Shown here piece by piece: positions 8,169 through 18,200 of a stretch of DNA of 64,000 bases. The notes under the pieces were generated by a model. That model did not search any database and had not been told where the DNA came from. It worked only from the letters and a program-made list of their open reading frames with translations. Source of the stretch: DASZPL01 sp035550315 (GTDB taxonomy: Bacteria > Actinomycetota > Actinomycetes > JAFAQI01); assembly GCA_035550315.1 (NCBI GenBank), contig DASZPL010000094.1, positions 37,151 through 101,150 on the forward strand, read 5' to 3'. The position numbers and the translations under genes are program-made. Every line of letters starts with the position of its first letter. The stretch's first letter is position 1.

Positions 8169-8752
8169 AGCACGCCCTTCGTCGACGGCACGCCGGGCGA
8201 CCGCGGGTCGAGGGCGACCGCGTCCCGCAGCGCGCGGGCGACCGCCTTGAACTGCGCTTCCACGACGTGGTGGGCGTTGCGCCCGCCGAGCACCCGCACG
8301 TGCAGGCAGATCTGCGCGCTGGCGGTCAGCGACTCCCAGATGTGGCGGGTCAGGCTGGTGTCGTAGCTGCCGATCAGCTCGACCAGCTCCGGCTCCTCGT
8401 GCACCAGATACGGCCGGCCGGACAGGTCGACCGCGGCCTGGGCCAGGGTTTCGTCGAGCGGCACCAACGCATCGCCGAACCGCCGGATCCCGGCCTTGTC
8501 GCCGAGCGCCTCGCGGAGCGCCTGGCCGAGCGCCAGCGCCGTGTCCTCGACGCTGTGGTGGCTGTCGACCTCGAGGTCGCCGGTCGTCTTGACGGTCAGG
8601 TCGAGACCGCCGTGCTTCGCCAGCTGCGCCAGCATGTGGTCGAAGAACGGGACGCCGGTCGAGACCTCGGACGCGCCGGAGCCGTCCAGGTCGACCGTGA
8701 CCAGGACCTGCGACTCCTTGGTCGAACGTTCGACCTTCGCGGTGCGGCTCAC
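8165..8752 (-). CDS. hisB: Imidazoleglycerol-phosphate dehydratase
   Basis: 195 aa, the monofunctional dehydratase. The two Mn-binding motifs are visible as DSHHSVEDTALALG and GRNAHHVVEAQFKA, plus GVPFFDHMLAQLAKHGG. It dehydrates IGP to imidazole acetol phosphate. The GTG at 8752 (VSRTAKVERSTKES) overlaps the hisC stop by 4 nt; the longer upstream frame lies within hisC and is ignored. Confidence 0.97.
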   Translation of the reverse strand: MSRTAKVERSTKESQVLVTVDLDGSGASEVSTGVPFFDHMLAQLAKHGGLDLTVKTTGDLEVDSHHSVEDTALALGQALREALGDKAGIRRFGDALVPLDETLAQAAVDLSGRPYLVHEEPELVELIGSYDTSLTRHIWESLTASAQICLHVRVLGGRNAHHVVEAQFKAVARALRDAVALDPRSPGVPSTKGVL

Positions 8753-9819
8753 GTGATCGAGTCTTGCAGAGCGGCGAGGAACCGCTGGCATTCCTCGGTG
8801 GTGCCGACGGTCACCCGCAGCCAGCCCGGCAGCCCGACGTCGCGGATCAGCACGCCGTGATCGAGCAACCGCTGCCACACCGCCTGCTCGTCGGTGAAGC
8901 CACCGAACAGCACGAAGTTGGCGTCCGAGTCGACCACCACATGCCCGACGGCGCGCAACGACTCGACCAGGCGGTCACGGTCGGCGCGGATCGCCGCGAC
9001 CTGGGCGAGCGTCTCGTCGGCGTGCCGCAGCGCCGCCAGTGCGGCTGCCTGGGTGAGCGCGGACAGGTGGTACGGCAGCCGCACCAGACCGAGTGCCTCG
9101 ACCACCGCGGGGTCGGCGGCGAGGTAGCCCACCCGGGCGCCGGCGAAGGCGAACGCCTTCGACATCGTCCGGGTGACGACCAGACGCGGGTTGCCGCCGA
9201 GCCGCGACAACAGCGAAGGCTGGTGGGAGAACTCGGCGTACGCCTCGTCGAGCACCACCATCCCGGGCGCGACGTCGAGCACCGCGTCGAGCACCGCCGG
9301 GTCCAGCGCCGTGGCCGTCGGGTTGTTCGGCGAGCACAGGAACACCACGTCCGGCGCGTGCTCCCGGACGGCAGCGACCGCCGCGTCCGGCGTCAGCGTG
9401 AAGTCGGCCGCGCGCGAGGCGGCGATCCACTGCGTGCCGGTCGCGAGGGCGATCAGCCGGTGCATCGAGTACGACGGCTCGAAGCCGAGCGCGGTGCGGC
9501 CGGCGCCGGCGAATGCCTGCAACAGCTGCTGCAGCACCTCGTTGGACCCGTTCGCCGCCCACACCGAGTCGGCGTCGAGACCGTGACCGAGGTACTTCGC
9601 CAGCTGAGTCCGCAGCTGGACGGCGTCGCGGTCCGGGTAGCGGTTCATCGAGGTCGCAGCGAGCGTCACGGCCTCGCGCAGGTCGCTGACCAAGCCGGCA
9701 GGCGGCGGATACGGGTTCTCGTTGGTGTTCAGCCGCACGGTCACGTCGAGCTGGGGTGCGCCGTACGCCGTCAGTCCCCGCAAGTCCTCGCGCAGCGGCA
9801 GCCCGCCGAGCCCGGTCAT
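8749..9819 (-). CDS. hisC: Histidinol-phosphate aminotransferase
   Basis: 356 aa fold-type I PLP aminotransferase. Landmarks: RLNTNENPYPPP, WAANGSNEVLQQLL, FLCSPNNPTA, VLDEAYAEFS, and the PLP lysine in TRTMSKAFAFAGARVGY. It transaminates imidazole acetol phosphate with glutamate. The ATG start at 9819 overlaps the hisD stop (ATGA). Confidence 0.97.
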   Translation of the reverse strand: MTGLGGLPLREDLRGLTAYGAPQLDVTVRLNTNENPYPPPAGLVSDLREAVTLAATSMNRYPDRDAVQLRTQLAKYLGHGLDADSVWAANGSNEVLQQLLQAFAGAGRTALGFEPSYSMHRLIALATGTQWIAASRAADFTLTPDAAVAAVREHAPDVVFLCSPNNPTATALDPAVLDAVLDVAPGMVVLDEAYAEFSHQPSLLSRLGGNPRLVVTRTMSKAFAFAGARVGYLAADPAVVEALGLVRLPYHLSALTQAAALAALRHADETLAQVAAIRADRDRLVESLRAVGHVVVDSDANFVLFGGFTDEQAVWQRLLDHGVLIRDVGLPGWLRVTVGTTEECQRFLAALQDSIT

Positions 9820-11108
9820 GACGAGCGCAGCCGGGTGGCGACGGCTTCGACGTGCGCCGCGAGGTCCTCGGCGCCGCCGAGCGCGCTGATGTAATCGCCG
9901 ACCGCCGCCAGCGCGTCGCGGGAGTAGTCGACGACGTGGATGTTGCGCAGGAACGACTGCACCGACAGCCCGCCAGTGTGGCGAGCGGTTCCGCCGGTCG
10001 GCAGCACGTGGTTGGACCCGGCCAGGTAGTCGCCGAGCGACACCGGCGCCCACGGGCCGACGAAGATCGCCCCGGCGTTGCGGACCCGACCGGCCACCGC
10101 CGGCGCGTCCGCGGTCAGCACCTCGAGGTGCTCGGGCGCCCAAGCGTCAATCACCGCGACGGCATCATCGAGGTCGTCGACCACCACGGCGGCGGACTGG
10201 TTCGCCAACGCCGTCGCGACCCGGTCGCGGTGGCGGGCGGTCTCCACCCGCGGCGCCAGCGCCGCGTCCACGGCGTCGACCAGCCGCTCGCTCGGCGTTA
10301 CCAGCAGGCAGGCGGCCAGCTCGTCGTGCTCCGCCTGGGCGACCAGGTCGGCGGCCACGAAGTCGGGGTCGGCGGCATCGTCGGCCAGGATGCCGATCTC
10401 CGTCGGGCCGGCCTCGGCGTCGATGCCGACCACGCCGCGGAGCAGCCGCTTCGCCGCCGCGACGTAGACGTTGCCGGGCCCGGTCACCAGGTCGACCCGC
10501 TCGACGCCCTCGACGCCGTAGCCGAACATCGCGATCGCCTGCGCACCGCCGACGGCGTACACCTCGTCGACCCCCAGCAGCGCGCAGGCAGCCAGCACCG
10601 CGGGGTTGGGCCGGCCGCCGAACTCCGGCTTGGGTGGCGACGTGACCGCGATCGACCCGACGCCGGCCACCTGCGCGGGCACCACGTTCATCACGACGCT
10701 GGACGGATACGCGACCAGGCCACCAGGCACGTAAAGCCCGACCCGGCCCACCGGCACCCAGCGTTCGGTCACCACCGCGCCGTCCGCGAGCCGGACCGTC
10801 TCGTCGGGTCGCAGCTGTGCCGAGTGCACCCGGCGGGCACGGTCGGACGCCGCCTCCAGCGCTGCCCGGACGTCGGCGTCGAGGCCGGCCAACGCCTGCT
10901 TGAGCGCGGCCGGCGGCACCCGCAGATCGTCCAGCCGCACCCCGTCAAACCGTTCGGTCAGCTCGACCACGGCGCCGCGGCCCTGCTCCTGCACCATCGC
11001 GACCAGCGGCCGCACCAGCTCGACCGCCGCGTCAACGTCGAGCCGCGCTCGGGGCAGCAGGTCGCGCGCCTGCGCCGCACGGCCGCGCAGGTCGAGCCGG
11101 GTGATCAT
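9816..11108 (-). CDS. hisD: Histidinol dehydrogenase
   Basis: 430 aa. Characteristic segments are VPVGRVGLYVPGGLVAYPSSV, AVGGAQAIAMFGYG, DLVTGPGNVYVAAAKRL, DAEAGPTEIGILAD, AQAEHDELA (catalytic Glu-His) and GSNHVLPTGGTARHTGGLSV. It oxidises histidinol to histidine in two NAD-dependent steps. The ATG at 11108 overlaps the upstream membrane-protein stop by 4 nt, so the his genes may be transcribed from a promoter in front of the envelope module rather than from their own. Confidence 0.98.
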   Translation of the reverse strand: MITRLDLRGRAAQARDLLPRARLDVDAAVELVRPLVAMVQEQGRGAVVELTERFDGVRLDDLRVPPAALKQALAGLDADVRAALEAASDRARRVHSAQLRPDETVRLADGAVVTERWVPVGRVGLYVPGGLVAYPSSVVMNVVPAQVAGVGSIAVTSPPKPEFGGRPNPAVLAACALLGVDEVYAVGGAQAIAMFGYGVEGVERVDLVTGPGNVYVAAAKRLLRGVVGIDAEAGPTEIGILADDAADPDFVAADLVAQAEHDELAACLLVTPSERLVDAVDAALAPRVETARHRDRVATALANQSAAVVVDDLDDAVAVIDAWAPEHLEVLTADAPAVAGRVRNAGAIFVGPWAPVSLGDYLAGSNHVLPTGGTARHTGGLSVQSFLRNIHVVDYSRDALAAVGDYISALGGAEDLAAHVEAVATRLRSS

Positions 11109-11698
11109 GGCCGACCAGCGTAAATGGCGACCGGCGGCGCCGTGGTTTCGCGACGCAGCGCGGTCACGATCAGCAGCACGACCACCGCGACGACCGGCCA
11201 GGCCAGCAAGGCGGCGTTCGCCCGCACCGTGAACTCGACGTACGGCGAGAGTGTCGCGACGTTGTGCGCCGTCAACGGATGCAACCCGTTGGACACGACG
11301 GCGTGCCGCAGCGCCTCGATCACGGCCGGGTTGTGCCGTTGATGGCCGACGTGTTCGGCGACCAGCGAGCCGAGCGCCCCGCCGGCGGCGAGCCCGACGA
11401 CCGCGCCCGGCCCGGAGGCGATCCGGCCCATCGCGAACGTCAAGAGCACGCAGACCAGTCCGGCGAGAGCGCCGAGGAAGGCCAGCCACAGATCGTCGCC
11501 GAGCAGCGCCTTGTAGGCGTCCTCGGAGCCGAGAAAGGTCGCACGAAAGCCGTTGATCTGCGGTGCGAACACCGGCCACAGCAACCCGACGACCGCGCCG
11601 ATCACAACCGAGTAGGCCGCGACCGCCAGCGCGACGACCGACTCCGGCCGCCAGTCGAGAGCGCGGCGAGCCGGTCGGTCGAGGCCCGGAGCGGTCAT
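11105..11698 (-). CDS. Conserved membrane protein (DUF2567-like)
   Basis: 197 aa with four likely helices near residues 20-45, 75-92, 98-115 and 165-185, and an extracytoplasmic loop containing PYVEFTVRANAALL. The topology and location beside hisD resemble actinobacterial DUF2567 proteins, but no diagnostic motif is known to me. Start and stop both overlap the neighbouring genes by 4 nt (ABC permease upstream, hisD downstream). Function unknown; context suggests an envelope role. Confidence 0.65.
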   Translation of the reverse strand: MTAPGLDRPARRALDWRPESVVALAVAAYSVVIGAVVGLLWPVFAPQINGFRATFLGSEDAYKALLGDDLWLAFLGALAGLVCVLLTFAMGRIASGPGAVVGLAAGGALGSLVAEHVGHQRHNPAVIEALRHAVVSNGLHPLTAHNVATLSPYVEFTVRANAALLAWPVVAVVVLLIVTALRRETTAPPVAIYAGRP

Positions 11699-12498
11699 CG
11701 GTCGACCGCTCGGCGGAACCACCGGCCCGCCAGCCAGAGCGTCACGACGCCATACCCGACGGTGATCGCGAACCACGCGACCACGTGACCCCACGGCACC
11801 GCGCGGTGCAGCGTGTCGGCGAAGCCGTCGACGGCGAGCATCCCCGGCAGCACCGCCCGCACCACGCGCAGCGCATCCGGCAGGTGGCCGGACGGGATCA
11901 CCCCGAGGAACAGGACCGCGGTCATGCCGAGCTGGCCGGCAACCGTCGCCAGCTCGGGCCGCGGCAGCGCCAGGCCGAGCAGGCTGCCCACCCCGGCCAG
12001 CGCCAGCGACGCGACCAGCACGGTCGGCACGACCATCCAGAGCCGGCTCGCCGGCAAGCCGTAGACGCCGGTGCCCACGGCCGCGGTCACCACCGCGCCC
12101 GGCACGGTGAACGCGGCGTACGACGCCGCCGTGCCGAGCACCACGGCCCCCGGCGAGATCGGCAGCGCGGCGTAGTAGTCGAGCGCGCGTTCGGCGCGCA
12201 ATGCGCCGAACCGTTGCGCCAGCAGGTTCAGTGCCACGAAGGCGACCACCAGCACCGTGCTGCCGGCCACGACGGCCGCGGCGGTGGTGACGCTGGTGTG
12301 GCGAAGCACGCCCCGCAGCAGCACCACGATGCCGACCGACTGCACGGTCGCGACCAGCAGCAGCGGCACCCGCGCGACCCGCACCCGCGACAGCTGCCCG
12401 GCCGCGACGGCACGGATCGCGGGCCACATCGGCACGTGCCGGCCCGGCTCGGTGTGCTCGGCCGTGACGGGTTGCGACGTCATCGTGCCCGCGATCAC
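11695..12498 (-). CDS. ABC transporter permease subunit
   Basis: 267 aa, about six hydrophobic helices (around residues 50-65, 75-95, 120-145, 155-180, 185-205, 235-260) and no other domain, matching ABC-2-type permeases. YYAALPISPGAVVLG in the first cytoplasmic part is typical of ABC-2 permeases that meet the ATPase. It is coupled by GTGA overlap to the ATPase gene. Together they would form an exporter for an unidentified lipid, glycan or drug. Confidence 0.82.
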   Translation of the reverse strand: MIAGTMTSQPVTAEHTEPGRHVPMWPAIRAVAAGQLSRVRVARVPLLLVATVQSVGIVVLLRGVLRHTSVTTAAAVVAGSTVLVVAFVALNLLAQRFGALRAERALDYYAALPISPGAVVLGTAASYAAFTVPGAVVTAAVGTGVYGLPASRLWMVVPTVLVASLALAGVGSLLGLALPRPELATVAGQLGMTAVLFLGVIPSGHLPDALRVVRAVLPGMLAVDGFADTLHRAVPWGHVVAWFAITVGYGVVTLWLAGRWFRRAVDR

Positions 12499-13460
12499 TG
12501 CCGCTCCAGGTCGTCGGCCATGCCGCCGAGCGCGAGGTAGACGTCCTCGAGGCTCGGGGTCGAGACCGTGAAGTCGTCGAGCGCCTCGAACATCGCGCCG
12601 GTGGTCAGCCGGTCGACCAGCCGGCGCGCGTCGGCGCGTTCGACCCGCGCCCGCCAGCGGCGGCCGTCGACGACCGCGGTGGCGGCCAGCTCGCTGACGA
12701 CGGGGTCATCCAGCGGCGGATCGTGGCGCCACACCAGGTCGAGGCGCACGGCGTCATCCACCGCGGCCTTGAGCCCACCCGGCGTGTCGCAGGCGACGAC
12801 CCGACCGCGGTCGATCACCGCGACCCGGTCGAGCACCGACTCCGCCTCCAGCACGTTGTGGGTCACGAGTACGACGGTGGCGCCGCGTTCGGTGCACCGG
12901 CTGCGCAACGCGCTCCACACCGCCCGGCGCGCGACCGGGTCGAGGCCCGCGGTCGGCTCGTCGAGGATCAACACCGGCCGCTCGGCCGCGAGCGCGCTCG
13001 CCACCCAGGCCAGCCGCCGCTGCCCGCCGGAGAGCCCGACCAGCGGCCGGCCGGCCACGGTCGCCAGGCCGAACTCGTCGATCAGCGCGTCGGCTTGTTG
13101 CCCGGCGACCCGCCGGCCGCTGCCCCGCAGCCGGGCGGTCGTGGCGATCGCCAACCGCACCGGCAGCTCGGCCAACGCCGGCTCGGACTGTGCCAGGTAA
13201 CCGACCAGCCGCGGCGCGATCGCCGGCTCGGCGACGACGTCGTGACCGGCCAGCCGGATGCTGCCGCTGTCGGGCCGGGCGACACCGGCCAGCTGCCGCA
13301 CCAGCGTCGTCTTTCCCGCGCCGTTCGGGCCCAGCAGGCCGAACACCTCGCCGGCCGGGATGTCGAGGTCGATGCCGCAGTTCGCCCGGATCGTGCCGCC
13401 GCGGTAGGACTTGACCAGGTCCCGCACGACGTACGCCGCAGTCCTGGCCATGACATTCAT
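12495..13460 (-). CDS. ABC transporter ATP-binding protein
   Basis: 321 aa. Walker A is GLLGPNGAGKTTLVRQ, the signature is GLSGGQRRLAWVAS, Walker B is VLILDEPTAGLDP and the switch His is in VLVTHNVLEAES. The last ~90 residues form the C-terminal extension common in ABC-2 exporters (DrrA/NatA type). The ATG at 13460 overlaps the deacetylase stop as ATGA; another ATG lies three codons inside. It energises the permease encoded next. Confidence 0.92.
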   Translation of the reverse strand: MNVMARTAAYVVRDLVKSYRGGTIRANCGIDLDIPAGEVFGLLGPNGAGKTTLVRQLAGVARPDSGSIRLAGHDVVAEPAIAPRLVGYLAQSEPALAELPVRLAIATTARLRGSGRRVAGQQADALIDEFGLATVAGRPLVGLSGGQRRLAWVASALAAERPVLILDEPTAGLDPVARRAVWSALRSRCTERGATVVLVTHNVLEAESVLDRVAVIDRGRVVACDTPGGLKAAVDDAVRLDLVWRHDPPLDDPVVSELAATAVVDGRRWRARVERADARRLVDRLTTGAMFEALDDFTVSTPSLEDVYLALGGMADDLERQ

Positions 13461-14161
13461 GCTGGCATGGGCCGGACCGCGAGCCCGCGGCCGTGCAGCG
13501 CTTCGGCCAGCAGCGGCAGCGCGGCGACGGTCGTCCGCCACGATCCTGGCGCGCTGGTCACGTCCGAGTCGTGCAACAGCACGGTGCCGCCGTCGAGCCG
13601 GCCCTTCGCCAGGTCCGCGACCACGCTCGCCGGCGTCGCTTCGGCCCGCCAGTCGCGCCCCCACGCCGACCACAGCATCGGCCGCAGCTCGAGGCTGCGT
13701 GCGGTGACCAGCGCCGGACCGGACGCGACGCCGTACGGCGGCCGCCACCACAGCGGTGAGCGGCCGGAGTGCTCACCGATCGAGTCGACGGCGCGGTGCA
13801 GGTCGTCGCGAGCGGCGCGGGGCGAGCGGCCGATCAGGTAGCGATGGGCGTCGCCGTGCAGCCCGACCTGATGACCGCGGCGGACGACCTCGGCAGCCAC
13901 CGCAGGGAACCGGCGTACCTGCTCGCCCAGCAGGAAGAAGGTCGCCGGCCAGCCCAGCCGATCCAGCTCGTCGAGGACTGCGATCGTCCCCTCGGGATGT
14001 GGGCCGTCGTCGAAGCTGATCGCGAGCGTGCCGGCCGGCATCGGGCCGCACCACGACGGCGCCAGCGACCGCCGCACCGGCGGCAGCCAGGTTGCCGCCG
14101 GGCCGACCTGGGCAGCGAACGCAGCCAACGCGGCGACACCGGCGGCGCTCGCGCGGCTCAC
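13457..14161 (-). CDS. Polysaccharide deacetylase family protein (NodB domain)
   Basis: About 234 aa. After a hydrophobic N-terminus that may act as a membrane anchor, the NodB core begins TLAISFDDGPHPEGT (metal Asp and catalytic-base Asp). It continues with a metal-His segment VGLHGDAHRY, then WWRPPYG and GTVLLHDSD. Such enzymes remove N-acetyl groups from cell-wall or extracellular glycans. The start is either GTG 14164 or GTG 14161; the latter is chosen because it gives the 4-nt GTGA overlap used throughout this block. Neighbours are a GT28 glycosyltransferase and an ABC exporter. Confidence 0.88.
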   Translation of the reverse strand: MSRASAAGVAALAAFAAQVGPAATWLPPVRRSLAPSWCGPMPAGTLAISFDDGPHPEGTIAVLDELDRLGWPATFFLLGEQVRRFPAVAAEVVRRGHQVGLHGDAHRYLIGRSPRAARDDLHRAVDSIGEHSGRSPLWWRPPYGVASGPALVTARSLELRPMLWSAWGRDWRAEATPASVVADLAKGRLDGGTVLLHDSDVTSAPGSWRTTVAALPLLAEALHGRGLAVRPMPA

Positions 14162-15216
14162 CACAGTCCCGCGACCACCTCGGCGGCATCTGGTGAGCCG
14201 AACACCTCACGGGCCGCCGCCGGCGGCTCGGCGACGGCGACCGCCGCGAGCAGGTCATCGTCGGTCTCGACGCAGCGGGCGAGCCCGGCCGAGCGCAATG
14301 CCTCGGCGTTGAGCCGGCCGTGCCCGGCGATCGGCCGGTGCACCACGACCGGCCGTCCGGCAGCGAGCACCTCCCAGCAGGTCGCACCGCCGGCGTTGTC
14401 CACGACAACGTCGGCCGCCGCCACCAGCCGCGCGATGTCGTCGGTCCACGGCACCGCCCGCACGCCGGGCAGCCGCTGGGTCTCGCGCAGCAGCGAGCGC
14501 GAGCGGCCGCACAGCACGACCGGCAGTACGTCGCCGCGGGCGGCCAGCAGCCGGGCGGTCGCGGCGGTGGCTCCGACGCCCCAGCTGCCGCCGTTGATCA
14601 GCGCGATGCGGGCGTCACCGGGTAGCTGCCACGCCGCCCGGGCCTCGGCCTTGTCGTAGCTGGCGAAGAACTCCTCGCGCACCATCGGCGCCACAACCTT
14701 GACGGTGCCGGCGCCCCAGCGTTCGAGCGCCGGTGCCAGCGACGCGAGCGGCGCGAGGTGGACGTCGGCGCCCGGCGCCACCCAGTAGGGATGCGCGCCC
14801 GGGTCGGTGACGTAGCTGACGACCGGCAGCCGCAGCCGGTCGGAGGCCCGCAACCGGCCGAGCGTCTGCGCCGCCAAGTTGTACGTCGACACCACAATGT
14901 CGGGCTGGAACGCCTCGACCCGGCGGAGCATCGGCTTCGGGTAGCTGAGTGCCCCGATCCGGGTCACCATGTCGAAGAACCGCGGATGGACGATCCACTG
15001 GCGCATCGCCAGGTCGTAGCCCCACGGGAACCACCGGATCATCGCCGAGTAGAACGCCCGGAGCAGCTGGCCCTGCTTCCACGGCGGGACCGTCAAAAAG
15101 TCACCCACCTCGACGGTGGCACCGCGTCGCCGCAATCGGTTGGCGAGAACCTGCGCGGCGGAGTCGTGACCCGCCCCCATCGACGACGAGACGATGAGAA
15201 CTCGCGGCGCTGTCAC
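14158..15216 (-). CDS. GT28-type glycosyltransferase (MGDG synthase/processive diacylglycerol glucosyltransferase-like)
   Basis: 352 aa GT-B enzyme. The N-terminal VLIVSSSMGAGHDSAAQVLA is the MGDG-synthase signature; SYVTDPGAHPYWVAPGADVH, INGGSWGVGATAAT and VDNAGGATCWEVLAAGRPVV follow in the C-terminal sugar-nucleotide half. It likely transfers a hexose or GlcNAc to a lipid acceptor at the inner leaflet. It is the first gene of the five-gene coupled module and may set its substrate: a glycolipid that is then deacetylated and exported (inference). Confidence 0.85.
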   Translation of the reverse strand: MTAPRVLIVSSSMGAGHDSAAQVLANRLRRRGATVEVGDFLTVPPWKQGQLLRAFYSAMIRWFPWGYDLAMRQWIVHPRFFDMVTRIGALSYPKPMLRRVEAFQPDIVVSTYNLAAQTLGRLRASDRLRLPVVSYVTDPGAHPYWVAPGADVHLAPLASLAPALERWGAGTVKVVAPMVREEFFASYDKAEARAAWQLPGDARIALINGGSWGVGATAATARLLAARGDVLPVVLCGRSRSLLRETQRLPGVRAVPWTDDIARLVAAADVVVDNAGGATCWEVLAAGRPVVVHRPIAGHGRLNAEALRSAGLARCVETDDDLLAAVAVAEPPAAAREVFGSPDAAEVVAGLW

Positions 15217-15248
15217 AGGAACGACGTTACGGCAGGTGGCGGCGACGG

Positions 15249-18200
15249 CTACGACGCCACGGCGCCGGGACCGAGCAGCTGCTTGAGGTCAGCCATCAAC
15301 GCCGGCGTCGGCGCGACCCGGAACCGGTCGTCGAGGCGCAGCACGGTGGCGCGGCCGGCGGTGGTCAGCGAGAGCTGCACCTCGGTCGTGCCGGGATGGT
15401 TGGCCAGCGCCTCCTGCAGCCGCTCGACCACCGGCGGGGTGCACCGGTTGGCGGGCAGCGAGATCGTGATCGGCCCGCGCGGGCCCTCCGACACGTCCGG
15501 GACCGTGACCTCCATGGCGATCAGCCGCGGGACGTCCTCGCGGCGATCCACCCGTCCTTTCACCAGCAGCACGGCGTCCTCGGCCAGGTGCACGCCGCAG
15601 TTGGCGTATGCCTTGGGGAAGAACAGCACCTCGACGGCGCCTTCGAGATCCTCCAGGGTCGCGCTCGCCCACGGCTCGCCGCGCTTCGTCATCTTGCGCG
15701 CCAGCGACGACAGGATCCCGCCGACGGTGACGATGCTGCCGTCGGATCGCTCCTCACCGGCCAGCCCGGACAGCGCGCAGTCGACGGCCGCCGCGAGCAC
15801 GTGCTCGACGCCGAACAGCGGATGGTCGGAGACGTAGAGCCCCAGCATCTCCCGCTCGTAGGCGAGCAGCGTGCTCTTCTCCCACTCCCCCACCGGGATC
15901 ACCAGCGACGGCCCGAGGCCGCCGACCGCGCCACCGGCCGTCGTGGCCTGCTCCTCCTCGGCGGAGCCGAACAGGTCGAACTGGCCCACCGCCTCGGCCC
16001 GCTTCGTCTCCATGCAGGCGTCGACCGCCTCGGCGTGGACCCGCAGCAGGCCCTGTCGGGTGTGGCCCAGCGAGTCGAACGCCCCGGCCTTGATCAGCGA
16101 CTCGATGACCTTCTTGTTGCACACGACGGCGTCGACCTTTGCCAGGAAGTCGGCAAAGCCGGCGAACTGGCCCTTGCTCCGCCGAGTCGCGCAGATCGAC
16201 GCGACGACGTTCGCGCCGACGTTGCGAATCGCGGCCAGGCCAAACCGGATGTCGGTGCCGGTCGGGGTGAACTCCGCCTCCGAGCTGTTGACGTCCGGTG
16301 GCAGCACCTTGATGCCCATCCGCCGGCATTCCGCGAGGTAGAGCGCGCTCTTGTCCTTGTCGTCGCGGACGCTTGACAGCAGGGCCGCCATGTACTCGGC
16401 GGGGTAGTTCGCCTTGAGGTACGCCGTCCAGTAGCTGAGCACGGCGTACCCGGCGGCGTGGCTCTTGTTGAAGCCGTAGTCACAGAACGGGACCAGGATG
16501 TCCCAGATGGTGCGCACCGCACTCTCGGTGTAGCCCCGCCCGCGCATGCCGGCGCAGAAGCCTTCGTACTCCGCGTCGAGGATGGCCTTTTTCTTCTTGC
16601 CCATCGCGCGGCGCAGTAGGTCGGCTTGGCCGAGCGAGTAGCCGGCCAGCTTCTGCGCGATCGCCATCACCTGCTCCTGGTAGATCACCAGGCCGTAGGT
16701 CTCGGTGAGGATCTCGGCGAGCGGTTCGTCCAGCTCGGGGTGCAGCGGCGCCACCGGCTTGCGGCCGTTCTTGCGGTCGGCGTAGTCGTTGTGCGCGTTC
16801 GCGCCCATCGGCCCCGGCCGGTAGAGCGCGTTGACGGCGGCAATGTCGTTGAACTCGGTCGGTCGCAGCGACCGCAGCAGCGAGCGCATCGGCCCGCCGT
16901 CAAGCTGGAAGACACCCAGCGTGTCACCACGGCTGAGCAGGGCGTACGTCGCCGGGTCGTCCCAGCCGAGCTCCTCCAACACGACGGTCTCGCCGCGGTT
17001 GGCCTGGATGTTCTGCAACGTGTCGTCGAGGACGGTCAGGTTGCGCAGCCCGAGGAAGTCCATCTTCAACAGGCCGAGCGCTTCGCAGGCGACCATGTCG
17101 AACTGCGTAATGATCGCGCCGTCCTGCTCGCGGCGCTGGATCGGAATGACGTCGAGCAGCGGTTCACGCGACAGGATCACGCCCGCGGCGTGGACGCCCC
17201 ACTGCCGCTTCAGCCCTTCCAGGCCGCGGGCGGTGTCGACCACCTGCTTGACCTCAGGATCGGACTCGTAGAGCGCGCGCAGCTCGCCGGCCTCGCCGTA
17301 ACGCGGGTGGGTCTTGTCGAAGATGCCCGCCAGCGGCATGTCCTTGCCCATGATCGGCGGCGGCATGACCTTGGTGATCCGGTCACCCATGGCGAACGGG
17401 TGGCCCAGTACCCGGGCGGAGTCTTTGATCGCCTGCTTCGCCTTGATGGTGCCGAACGTGATGATCTGGCTGACCCGCTCCTCGCCGTACTTCTCGGTGG
17501 CGTAGCGGATCATGTCGCCCCGCCGGCGCTCGTCGAAGTCAAGGTCGATGTCCGGCATCGAGATCCGCTCGGGGTTGAGGAACCGCTCGAACAGCAGGCC
17601 GTGCTCGACCGGGTCGAGCTGGGTGATGCCAAGGGCGTAGGCGACGATCGACCCGGTCGCAGAGCCCCGGCCCGGCCCGACCCGGATGCCCTGTTCGCGG
17701 GCGTACCGGCACAGGTCGGCGACCACGAGGAAGTAGCCCGGGAACCCCATCTGGCTGATCACGGCGAGTTCGTAGTCCGCCCGCTCGCGCCGCTCGGCCG
17801 GCACGCCGCCGGGATAGCGCTCGGCCAGGCCGCGCTGCACCTCGGCCCGCAGCCAGGACTCCTCGGTCTCGCCCGCCGGCACCGGGAACTGCGGCATCAA
17901 GTTGCCGCCGCTGAGCGTCACGTCGCAGCGCTCGGCGATCAGCAACGTGTTGTCGCACGCGGCCGGCAGCTCGTGCCACAGCGACCGCATCTCGGCCGGC
18001 GACTTCAGGTAGAAGTCGCGGGCATCGAACTTGAGCCGGTTGGGATCGGCCAGCGTCTTGCCGGACTGGACGCACAGCAGCACCTCGTGCGCGGCGGCGT
18101 CGTCCGCGAACGTGTAGTGCAGGTCGTTGGTCGCGACCAACGGCAGGCCGAGCTCGCCGGCCAGCCGCATCAGGTCCTGGTGGACCCGGCGCTCGATCGT

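Noticed and set aside
8722..8733. Second SOS-like site TCGAACGTTCGA
   Set aside because: It lacks the 4-nt central spacer of the LexA consensus and lies inside hisB coding sequence.
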